A DNA stretch of 64,000 nucleotides, from the NCBI GenBank assembly GCA_000721375.1, contig JOGW01000005.1, forward strand, positions 1-64,000. The letters run 5' to 3'. The notes under the pieces are model-generated. The model had not been told where the DNA came from, did not search any database, and was given only the letters and a program-made list of their open reading frames with translations. The stretch comes from Streptomyces sp. NRRL B-3428. Lineage in GTDB: Bacteria; Actinomycetota; Actinomycetes; Streptomycetales; Streptomycetaceae. The translations under genes were made by a program, and so were the position numbers. This document shows, piece by piece, positions 37,244 to 44,060 of this stretch (its first letter is position 1; every line of letters starts with the position of its first letter).

Positions 37244-37885
37244 TCACCGCAGCCAGGGGCTTCGGCGGACGAACGGGAGCTTGGCCCAGCGCTTGCCGGC
37301 GCCGAGGGTGTCGCCTGCGGAGGCGGCGGCCAGGGCGATCAGGACGACCGCGTAGATGAGGTGGTAGTCGGCGAACGGGTTCGTCGACATGCTGGGTGAA
37401 CCGTCCGAGAGGTGCTGGGCCGGCGGCCATTCGGCGATCCACATCAGCGCCATCATCACGGTGCCCGCGAGCGCCGCGATGCGCAGTCCCACGCCCGCGA
37501 TGAGGGCGACGCCGATGGCGAGCAGGCCCAGCATGAACAGCCAGTCCGCCCAGGGGTTTCCGGCCCACGACCGGAAGGTGGACTCCATGGGGCCGACGGT
37601 CACCGAACCGAGGAAGCCCTGGGTCGGTGATCCGCCGTCGATCCATGCCTTGCCCTCGCCGGTGGCGTATCCGAGGCCGAATGTCTTGTCGAGGAAGGCC
37701 CACAGGAAGACGAATCCCGTGAGCACGCGCAGGGCTGCAAGGGCGTAGCCCGGTGCGGTCCGTGCGGCGGTGCCGGCCGACACGGCGGACTGCGCCGGGT
37801 CCGCGGGCTGCATGGTGTTCTGCTGCTTGCGGAAGGTCGGAAGGTGGAAGCCCGACCCGCGGTGGGGCGACTCGTGCACGGCCAT
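37244..37885 (-). CDS. DoxX-like membrane protein
   Basis: The 213-residue protein has about 40 hydrophilic N-terminal residues and then four membrane helices with the DoxX-type opening ALRVLTGFVFLWAFLDKTFGLG. The segment with GSPTQGFLG between the first and second helices resembles thiosulfate:quinone oxidoreductase-like DoxD/DoxX proteins. It is probably a membrane redox component. ATG at 37885 was preferred over the frame opening at 37954. It diverges from the sensor kinase gene across a region with two candidate OsdR-like boxes. Confidence 0.78.
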   Translation of the reverse strand: MAVHESPHRGSGFHLPTFRKQQNTMQPADPAQSAVSAGTAARTAPGYALAALRVLTGFVFLWAFLDKTFGLGYATGEGKAWIDGGSPTQGFLGSVTVGPMESTFRSWAGNPWADWLFMLGLLAIGVALIAGVGLRIAALAGTVMMALMWIAEWPPAQHLSDGSPSMSTNPFADYHLIYAVVLIALAAASAGDTLGAGKRWAKLPFVRRSPWLR

Positions 37886-38004
37886 GGTGGTGACCCCTTC
37901 GGAAGTCTCGGGAAGCCCGGGAGGTTGTGACGTCTCGTTTCCTACGCCTCTCACTCTTGTCGGCGCCGGGCGTGGCGGCGTGATGCCGAAGGTCCGCGAC
38001 CATG

Positions 38005-38040
38005 GGGCTGAACAGCCTTGCTGAGAGGGCCGGTTGGGGT
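38005..38040. promoter_or_regulatory. Pair of OsdR/DevR-like boxes upstream of sensor kinase gene
   Basis: GGGCTGAACAGCC (38005-38017) and GGGCCGGTTGGGGT (38027-38040) start 22 bp apart, 82-117 bp before the kinase start. The first is a clean dyad and the second is degenerate. Confidence 0.4.
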
Positions 38041-38121
38041 ACGTCGCCCACTCGGCGATCCCCCCTGAGGCGGCTACCGTGAGGCACGCGAGGGCGTGCC
38101 TTGATCGATGGCGGAGGCTCT

Positions 38122-39849
38122 ATGGGTGGGGAACAGGCCAAGGCGTCCGAGCAGCTCCCGAAGCTACGGCTGGACGAGCTGCTCGATGAGCTTCAGACGC
38201 GGATCGGGGCGGTACGCGGTACCAGGGACAGGCTGCACAGTCTGCTCGAAGCGGTGCTCTCGGTCGGGCGCGAGCTGGATCTGGCGCAGGTTCTGCAGCG
38301 GATAGTGGAGACCGCGGTCGCACTCGTCGACGCCGGCTACGGAGCGCTCGGGGTGATCGGGCAGGGGCAGATGCTGGACGAGTTCCTGCCGGTGGGGATC
38401 AGCGAGGAGCTGCGGTCGCAGATCGGTGACCTGCCGTCGGGGCACGGCCTGCTCGGTGAGCTGATCCGCAATCCGGAGCCGCTGCGGCTCGCCGAGTTGA
38501 GGGATCACCCGGCGTCATCGGGGTTTCCTGAGCATCATCCGCCGATGCACTCCTTCCTCGGGGTGCCGATCCGGGTACGGGACAAAGTCTTCGGGAATCT
38601 GTATCTGACCGAGAAGCACGGCGGGGTGCAGTTCGACGCGGAGGACGAAGCGGTCCTTTCCACGCTCGCGGTCGCGGCGGGCATCGCCATCGAGAACGCC
38701 CGGCTGTACGAGGAGGCTCGGCTACGGGAGCGGTGGCTCGAGGCGAGCGCGGAGTTCACGCAGGGCCTGCTGTCCGGCGTATCGGAGATCGACGTCCTCG
38801 CTCTGATGGTGCAGCGGGCGCAGGAGATCACCTCGGCCGAGCTGGGCATCGTCGAACTCCTCGACGAGGCGGGCGGATTGAAGCCGGTGATCGCGCTCGG
38901 GCAGGGTGCCGACGCGCACCGGGATGTGCTGCTGCCCCGCGAGGGGACGCTGGCGGGTGCCGTCCTCGACGCGGACGCGCTCGCAGAGTCGGCGGATATC
39001 CGTACGGACCCCCGTGTGGTGTTCCGGCCCGAGAGGTGGGAGGGCATGGGGCCGGTGGTCGCCGTTCCGTTGAGTACCGGCGAAGGCGCGCGAGGCGTAC
39101 TGCTGCTGGCCCGCCGAGCGGGCAGACCGGCCTTCGGGCAGTCCGAGACGGCGCGTCTGGCCGGGTTCGCCGGGCAGGCTGCGCTGGCTTTGGAGCTGGC
39201 GGACCGGCGGCGCGAGGCGGAGCAGGTGAGTCTGCTCGCCGACCGGGACCGCATCGCCCGCGACCTGCATGATCTGGCGATCCAGCGGCTGTTTGCGACA
39301 GGGATGACACTGCAGAGTGCGCAGCGCTTCGTGGATCATCCGGAGGCGTCCGAACGCCTGATCCGGGCGGTCGACGATCTCGACACCACCATCAAGATCA
39401 TCCGGTCGAGCATCTTCGGACTGCGGGATCACGAGTCGCCGGGCGGCGCCCCCGGCCTGCGGGTGCGCGTGGTGCGGACCGTGGAGGAGGCCGCGGCGGC
39501 GCTGACCTTCACTCCGGCTGTGCGGATGGAAGGGCTGCTCGATACGGATGTCCCCCGCGCGGTGACCGAGGACGTGGTCGCCGTCCTCGTCGAGGCCCTG
39601 TCCAACGTGGCGCGGCACGCAAGGGCCTCACGGGCGGAAGTCTCGCTGGTGGTGCACAAGGGCACGCTGACACTGGCCGTGGAGGACGACGGGGTGGGGC
39701 TCGACGGCGCAGGGGAGCATCGCGGCGGGCTGCGGAATCTTGCGGAGCGGGCCGAGCGGCTGGGCGGCGGACTGGCCGTGGGCACAGGCGATTTCGGTGG
39801 TGCGCGGCTGCGCTGGCGGATCCCGGTGAGCGGAACCGACCGCGGCTGA
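38122..39849 (+). CDS. osdK: Two-GAF-domain sensor histidine kinase (DevS/OsdK type)
   Basis: The 575-residue kinase has GAF domains at about 55-200 and 215-365, then a HisKA_3 dimerisation helix with the phospho-accepting His383 in ARDLHDLAIQRL and a HATPase_c domain ending at about 570 (EALSNVARHARAS N-box, VEDDGVGLD). The segment HHPPMHSFLGVPIRVRDKVF in the first GAF domain closely resembles the haem-binding GAF-A of mycobacterial DevS/DosT. It should sense oxygen, redox state or NO and phosphorylate the response regulator encoded convergently at 39878. The ATG at 38122 follows GGAGG. Confidence 0.9.
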   Translation: MGGEQAKASEQLPKLRLDELLDELQTRIGAVRGTRDRLHSLLEAVLSVGRELDLAQVLQRIVETAVALVDAGYGALGVIGQGQMLDEFLPVGISEELRSQIGDLPSGHGLLGELIRNPEPLRLAELRDHPASSGFPEHHPPMHSFLGVPIRVRDKVFGNLYLTEKHGGVQFDAEDEAVLSTLAVAAGIAIENARLYEEARLRERWLEASAEFTQGLLSGVSEIDVLALMVQRAQEITSAELGIVELLDEAGGLKPVIALGQGADAHRDVLLPREGTLAGAVLDADALAESADIRTDPRVVFRPERWEGMGPVVAVPLSTGEGARGVLLLARRAGRPAFGQSETARLAGFAGQAALALELADRRREAEQVSLLADRDRIARDLHDLAIQRLFATGMTLQSAQRFVDHPEASERLIRAVDDLDTTIKIIRSSIFGLRDHESPGGAPGLRVRVVRTVEEAAAALTFTPAVRMEGLLDTDVPRAVTEDVVAVLVEALSNVARHARASRAEVSLVVHKGTLTLAVEDDGVGLDGAGEHRGGLRNLAERAERLGGGLAVGTGDFGGARLRWRIPVSGTDRG

Positions 39850-39861
39850 TCGCGCAAAGGG

Positions 39862-39892
39862 GGCGGTCCGGACGACGTCAGGCCGGACCGCC
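39862..39892. terminator. Bidirectional terminator between kinase and response-regulator genes
   Basis: GGCGGTCCGG and CCGGACCGCC form a 10-bp stem with an 11-nt loop between two convergent genes; the osdR stop codon lies within it. Confidence 0.7.
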
Positions 39893-40579
39893 GCCCGTCC
39901 GAGCCGGCTGCACCTGTGCCGCGATCACCGCCGCCTGCACCCTGCGCTCCACGCCCAGCTTGGAGAGCAGTCGCGAGATGTGGTTCTTCACCGTCTTCTC
40001 GGACAGATACAGCTGCTTGCCGATCTGCCGGTTGGTGAGGCCCTCGCCGATCAGCCCGAGGATGGCCCGTTCGCGTTCGTTGAGCGAGGCGAGGCGGGCG
40101 TCCTCGGCCGGCTCCTCGCCCGGTTCGGGGCCGCGCAGGCTGCGCATCAGACGGGCTGTGGTCGCGGGGTCGAGCAGGGACTGTCCGGAGGCGACGGTCC
40201 GTACGGCCGTGATGAGGTCCGATCCCTTGATCTGCTTCAGCACATAGCCGGAAGCACCCGCCATGATCGCGTCGAGGAGTGCGTCCTCGTCGTCGAACGA
40301 CGTGAGCATCAGACAGGCCAACTCGGGTACATGCGAGCGCAGTTCGCGGCAGACGGTGATGCCGTTCCCGTCGGGCAGCCGGACGTCGAGGACGGCGACG
40401 TCGGGACGCAGGGCCTGTCCGCGGATGAGGGCCTGTTCGCCGGTGGCCGCTTCGCCGACGATCTCGATGTCGGGTTCTGCGCCGAGCAGGTCGCGCAGGC
40501 CGCGGCGGACCACCTCGTGGTCGTCGAGGAGGAAGACCCGGATCGGGGTGTCCTGCTGTGCGGCGGTCGGTGCGCTCAT
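39878..40579 (-). CDS. osdR: NarL/LuxR-type response regulator (DevR/OsdR type)
   Basis: The 233-residue protein has a receiver domain (Asp20/Asp21 in LLDDHEVVRRG, phospho-acceptor Asp65 in VAVLDVRLPDG, Lys near 114 in GYVLKQIKG) and a C-terminal LuxR helix-turn-helix at about 165-222 (EGLTNRQIGKQLYLSEKTVK). Sequence and context match DevR/DosR of mycobacteria and OsdR of S. coelicolor, regulators of dormancy and oxygen-limited metabolism, as I recall. It is transcribed towards its likely kinase gene. A box GGGGCCGAACGGTCC lies 83 bp upstream, which suggests autoregulation. Confidence 0.92.
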   Translation of the reverse strand: MSAPTAAQQDTPIRVFLLDDHEVVRRGLRDLLGAEPDIEIVGEAATGEQALIRGQALRPDVAVLDVRLPDGNGITVCRELRSHVPELACLMLTSFDDEDALLDAIMAGASGYVLKQIKGSDLITAVRTVASGQSLLDPATTARLMRSLRGPEPGEEPAEDARLASLNERERAILGLIGEGLTNRQIGKQLYLSEKTVKNHISRLLSKLGVERRVQAAVIAAQVQPARTGGGPA

Positions 40580-40661
40580 CGCTGCCCCTTGTCGGGTGGG
40601 TCCTGTTCGGCGCCGGTCGGCGTGGCTCTACGAGACTGGCCTGTCGCGGTCTCTTGCGGCA

Positions 40662-40676
40662 GGGGCCGAACGGTCC
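40662..40676. promoter_or_regulatory. OsdR/DevR-like box upstream of osdR
   Basis: GGGGCCGAACGGTCC matches the GGGCCG-N2-CGGCCC pattern shared by other promoters of this island, 83 bp before the osdR start. Confidence 0.5.
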
Positions 40677-40735
40677 AACTCGGCTGCGGATCCCGGTTCT
40701 TGCGGCTCGGTTCGACCCGCCTCGGAGTAAGGGTC

Positions 40736-41377
40736 CTACGTCTCGCGCCGGAGGTCGATGCGGATGTCGATGACACCTTCGACGGCCCGCACGGCACGGG
40801 CGAGGACCGGAACGAGTGCGGTCTCCCTCAGCGATCCGCTCAGGGTCACCACGCCGTCGTCGACGCGGGCGCGCAGCTCTGCGGCCGCCGGCAGCTGGGC
40901 GATGACGCTGCGGCGCACCTCGTCGGCGATGTCCTCGTCCGCCCGCAGGAACACCTTGAGCAGATCGCTTCTGCTGACCACGCCCTGCAGCATGCCGAGG
41001 TCGTCCACGACGGGCAGCCGCTTGATGCGGCGGCGGGCCATGATGCGGGCGGCTTCGGCGAGCGTGGCCTGCGCGTGGACCGTGACGGGCGGGCTGGACA
41101 TCAGCTCGCCGGCCGTGACCGCGCCGGCCTTCGCCAGGTCGGCGAGGCGGCTCCGGGACTCGTACAGGCCCAAGTCCTCGTCACGGAACTCCTCCTTGGG
41201 CAGCAGGTCGGCCTCGGAGACCACGCCGATGACGCGGCCCTCGCCCTCCAGGACAGGGAGTGCGCTGATCTTCCACTCCCCGAGCAGTTCGACGATCTTC
41301 TTGAACGAGGCGTCGCGGCCGACGGCGATGGCGGTGTGGGTCATCACGTCGCTGACAGTGTGTGGTGAGTCGGGCAT
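40736..41377 (-). CDS. CBS-pair and BON domain protein (first copy)
   Basis: The 213-residue protein has two CBS motifs (residues about 8-60, VSDVMTHTAIAVGRDASF, and 88-140, LMSSPPVTVHAQATLAEAA) and a C-terminal BON domain (about 150-213, VDDGVVTLSGSLRE). CBS pairs bind adenine nucleotides and BON domains associate with membranes or phospholipids, so it may sense energy charge. It lies 15 bp after the FAD/NAD oxidoreductase gene on the same strand, in an operon with the Crp-like gene. A paralogue sits at 43275. Confidence 0.9.
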   Translation of the reverse strand: MPDSPHTVSDVMTHTAIAVGRDASFKKIVELLGEWKISALPVLEGEGRVIGVVSEADLLPKEEFRDEDLGLYESRSRLADLAKAGAVTAGELMSSPPVTVHAQATLAEAARIMARRRIKRLPVVDDLGMLQGVVSRSDLLKVFLRADEDIADEVRRSVIAQLPAAAELRARVDDGVVTLSGSLRETALVPVLARAVRAVEGVIDIRIDLRRET

Positions 41378-41392
41378 CGGAGGGTCCTCACG

Positions 41393-42100
41393 TCAGGCGT
41401 ACGAGAGGTGCTCGGGGGTGCGTACGGTCTCCTCGCAGGCGTGCTGTGGTGCGAGGCGGATCCGGTCGGCGGGGATCCCGCGGCGCGTGAGCTCGCCGGC
41501 TACCGCATGCAGTAGATGTTCCGGTCCGCAGACGAAGGCGGAGGTGTGGTCGGCGTCGAAGGCGGCGTGGTCGACCAGCGCGGTCACCGGGCCGATGCCG
41601 CCGTGCCAGCGATCGTCGGGGTGGTCCACGGTCAGACCGGTGTAGCCGGCCGGCCAGTGGCGGGTCTCGTACTTGGCCATCATGTCGTCGGGGCTGCGGG
41701 CTCCGATCAGCAGGTTGACGCGTCCGTACGCGGTGCGGTCGGCGAACACGTCGCGGATCAGCGGCCGCAGCAGCGCGAGCCCGATGCCGTACGCGACGAT
41801 GAGCAGGTCGTGCCCGAGGGCCTTTTCCAGGTCCCAGCCGCCGCCGTGCGGGCCGGTCAGCTGGAGTCTCTCGCCGGCCTGCGCTGCGTACAGCTGCCGT
41901 CCGGCCGCCGCGCGCACGGTGATGGCGAGCCCGCCCGTGGTGGGCAGGGCGCTGACCGGCAGTGCGTGTCCCTCGGCCGTCACGTACTGGCCGGGAACGA
42001 TGCCGGGCAGCGGCTCGTCGACGGGTTCGAGACGCAAGGTCACCACGTCGGGTGTCTCCCGCCAACGAGACGCCACCCGGTAGGCGGCCGGGCTCCTCAT
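41393..42100 (-). CDS. Ferredoxin-reductase-like FAD/NAD(P)-binding oxidoreductase lacking an Fe-S domain
   Basis: This 235-residue protein resembles the gamma subunit of sulfhydrogenases and other ferredoxin-NADP reductase folds: GQYVTAEGHALPVSA replaces the FAD-binding RxYS motif, AYGIGLALLRPLI matches the GGIG-x-APL nucleotide motif, and FVCGPEHLL matches the CGP motif. It ends soon after that, with no 2Fe-2S cysteine cluster. Its ATG overlaps the Crp-like stop as ATGA. It may shuttle electrons for hypoxic metabolism or the neighbouring flavodoxin; this is inference. Confidence 0.8.
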   Translation of the reverse strand: MRSPAAYRVASRWRETPDVVTLRLEPVDEPLPGIVPGQYVTAEGHALPVSALPTTGGLAITVRAAAGRQLYAAQAGERLQLTGPHGGGWDLEKALGHDLLIVAYGIGLALLRPLIRDVFADRTAYGRVNLLIGARSPDDMMAKYETRHWPAGYTGLTVDHPDDRWHGGIGPVTALVDHAAFDADHTSAFVCGPEHLLHAVAGELTRRGIPADRIRLAPQHACEETVRTPEHLSYA

Positions 42101-42564
42101 CGCAGGCCTCCGCTGCCGTAGGGGGCGTACAGGTCGAGCAGCCGGGTGCGGGCGGCGGTGAGCCGGTGGGCAAGGACCCTGCCGACCCACTGACCGACCG
42201 CCTTGCCCAGCTCCGGGTCGTCCTCACACATCGCGCGCACGGCGGTCGCGTCGAACTCGTAGGCGCGCACCGGGGTCGTCGCCTCGGCGCCGAGCTGCCA
42301 GGCGTGTGGAGGGAACAGCCAGGACCAGCCGACCAGTTCACCGAAGCCGAGCCGCTCGATGACGGGAGCGCGACGGCCGGGGACGTACATGTCCAGGGCG
42401 ACGGTGCCGGAGCGGATGATCCAGAAGTGGTCGGCGCGCCCGCCTTCCTTGAACAGGCGGGTGCCCACCGGGATGTTGACCTCGCGGGCGATGCGCATGA
42501 GCCGGTTGCGATGCTTGGCGGACAGGCTCTGCATCATGCGGGGTGTTGCGGTGGTGACGCTCAT
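42097..42564 (-). CDS. Crp/Fnr-type cyclic-nucleotide-binding domain protein
   Basis: The 155-residue protein is a single cNMP-binding beta-roll domain: IPVGTRLFKEGGRADHFWII, then FGELVGWSWLF replacing the usual phosphate-binding cassette. There is no helix-turn-helix, because only about 25 helical residues follow the C-helix. It is therefore probably a ligand sensor or partner protein rather than a DNA-binding regulator. It is coupled by an ATGA overlap to the FAD/NAD oxidoreductase gene. GAGGAGG precedes the ATG, with two OsdR-like boxes further upstream. Confidence 0.85.
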   Translation of the reverse strand: MSVTTATPRMMQSLSAKHRNRLMRIAREVNIPVGTRLFKEGGRADHFWIIRSGTVALDMYVPGRRAPVIERLGFGELVGWSWLFPPHAWQLGAEATTPVRAYEFDATAVRAMCEDDPELGKAVGQWVGRVLAHRLTAARTRLLDLYAPYGSGGLR

Positions 42565-42638
42565 GGCCGCCTCCTCGTCGGATTGCTTCGTCGTCTGTTC
42601 CGTGCGGCCAGCGTCCGCCCGGAACGGTGTGTGGGGGA

Positions 42639-42684
42639 GGGGCCGTTCGGGCCGTGAGCGTGGCCGCTCAGGTCCTTCGGCCGG
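42639..42684. promoter_or_regulatory. OsdR/DevR-like boxes upstream of the Crp-like gene
   Basis: GGGGCCGTTCGGGCC (42639-42653) and GGTCCTTCGGCCGG (42671-42684) lie 75-120 bp upstream of the start at 42564 and resemble the dyads at 46851 and 50562. Confidence 0.5.
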
Positions 42685-42736
42685 CCCACTCGGGCCCGGT
42701 GCGTGCGCAGTCCTGTGCGCCGTCGATCCCTGTCGG

Positions 42737-43264
42737 TCATCGACCGCCCGTCGGCCAGCCCTCCCCGAGCCGGACGGCAAGGTCCCGCGCCACGGCCGAC
42801 GCCCAGCCGGCGACAGCATCGAAGTCGCGGAAGTCGCCGCCCTTGCCGGAGTTGACGATCGCGCGGGCCATCCGGCCGGTGGCGGTCGCGTCGAGTCGGC
42901 CGCCGAAGGTGACATGCCCCAGGGCGGACAGCCGCATCGCCGTTCGCGCCACACTCGGTGCGGGCGGGATGTCCCGTTCGGAGGCCGAGTCGTCGAGCGG
43001 CCCGCTGCTGAACAGCCATACCGGCATGCGGCTCAGGGCCTTGCGGTGTTGGCGGGCGAACCGTCGCGCGTCGCGGTGCCAGCGGCCCGCGTAGAGGGCG
43101 CCGCCCAGGACCACGGCGTCGTACCCGGCGAGCGCGCGGACCGTGCCGGCCCGGCGCACCTCGGCGGTGAATCCCTCCTTGCGCAGCACCTCGCCCACCG
43201 ACTCGGCTATCTCGGCGGTCGCACCGTACTTCGACCCGTACGTGACCAGCACAGTGATCGACAT
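42737..43264 (-). CDS. Flavodoxin-domain protein (HemG-like)
   Basis: The 175-residue protein has the flavodoxin FMN loop TVLVTYGSKYGATAEIAE and later ALGHVTFGGRLDA, with the overall length of menaquinone-dependent protoporphyrinogen oxidase HemG. In actinobacteria such proteins near DevR-type regulators are usually annotated only as flavodoxins. A redox carrier role under hypoxia is plausible. It lies 10 bp downstream of the second CBS-BON gene and is probably co-transcribed with it. Confidence 0.85.
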   Translation of the reverse strand: MSITVLVTYGSKYGATAEIAESVGEVLRKEGFTAEVRRAGTVRALAGYDAVVLGGALYAGRWHRDARRFARQHRKALSRMPVWLFSSGPLDDSASERDIPPAPSVARTAMRLSALGHVTFGGRLDATATGRMARAIVNSGKGGDFRDFDAVAGWASAVARDLAVRLGEGWPTGGR

Positions 43265-43274
43265 GGGGTCCTCC

Positions 43275-44006
43275 TCACAGTTTCCGCAGCCAGTCGTCGG
43301 CCACTCCGTGGAACTCCGGCACCTCGGGACGCATATGGGCGTCGTCGAACCGGAACGTGAGCTTGTCGACGACGGCCACGACTGCGTCGATCTGACGGGT
43401 CAGCCGGACGGCCACCTCGGTCTCGCTGCGATGCTCCAGCTGCCCGTGCAGGGTGACCACGCCTTCGCGGACGAAGACGTCGATGGTGCGCGGGGAGAGC
43501 CACATGGCGTTGACCACGATCTCGTCGATGACTTCGCTTCGTATGTCCTCGTCGCTGCGCAGGAAGACCTGCAGCAGATCGCGGCGGGTGACGATGCCGA
43601 CCAAGCGGTCCTCCTCGTCGACCACCGGAAGGCGTTCGATGCGGTGGGCGGCCATGGTGCGGGCGGCTTCGGCGATGGTTTTGTCGGCCTGCACGGTGAT
43701 CGCCGGCTGGGACATCAGCTGGCCGGCCGTGCGGGCGGCGGCCTTGGCCTTGCGCCTGCGGGCGGACTTGCTCAGTGCCGGCCGGTGGAAGCGGCGCGGC
43801 GGCTGGTAGGGGGGCTCGGCCTCGGCCTGGCGGGTCATCAGGTCGGTTTCCGAGATCACCCCGATGACGTGGTCGTCGGGGTCGACGACCGGCAGGCCGC
43901 TGATGCGGTGTTCGTTGAGGAGACGGGTGATCTCCTTGAAGGGGGTGGCGTATCGGGCCTGGACGACATCGCTCGTCATCACCGAGCCGACCTTGCTGTG
44001 CTTCAT
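43275..44006 (-). CDS. CBS-pair and BON domain protein (second copy)
   Basis: This 243-residue paralogue of the 40736 gene has CBS motifs at about 7-60 (VGSVMTSDVVQARYATPFKE) and 92-150 (LMSQPAITVQADKTIAEAA), separated by a basic segment SKSARRRKAKAAARTAG absent from the first copy. A BON domain follows at about 160-230 (VREGVVTLHGQLEHRSE). It probably senses adenine nucleotides. It lies between the flavodoxin gene and the GNAT/acyl-CoA-synthetase gene on one strand, likely one operon. Confidence 0.9.
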   Translation of the reverse strand: MKHSKVGSVMTSDVVQARYATPFKEITRLLNEHRISGLPVVDPDDHVIGVISETDLMTRQAEAEPPYQPPRRFHRPALSKSARRRKAKAAARTAGQLMSQPAITVQADKTIAEAARTMAAHRIERLPVVDEEDRLVGIVTRRDLLQVFLRSDEDIRSEVIDEIVVNAMWLSPRTIDVFVREGVVTLHGQLEHRSETEVAVRLTRQIDAVVAVVDKLTFRFDDAHMRPEVPEFHGVADDWLRKL

Positions 44007-44060
44007 GTCCTTCTCCTCTCGAGTGAGTCGGTGCCGCTCTGGCTCGGCGGCGGGGGTGGG

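Noticed and set aside
37990..38002. GGTCCGCGACC as a third box upstream of the sensor kinase gene
   Set aside because: It is a weak dyad lying about 15 bp from the next box, out of phase with the 21-22 bp spacing seen elsewhere.
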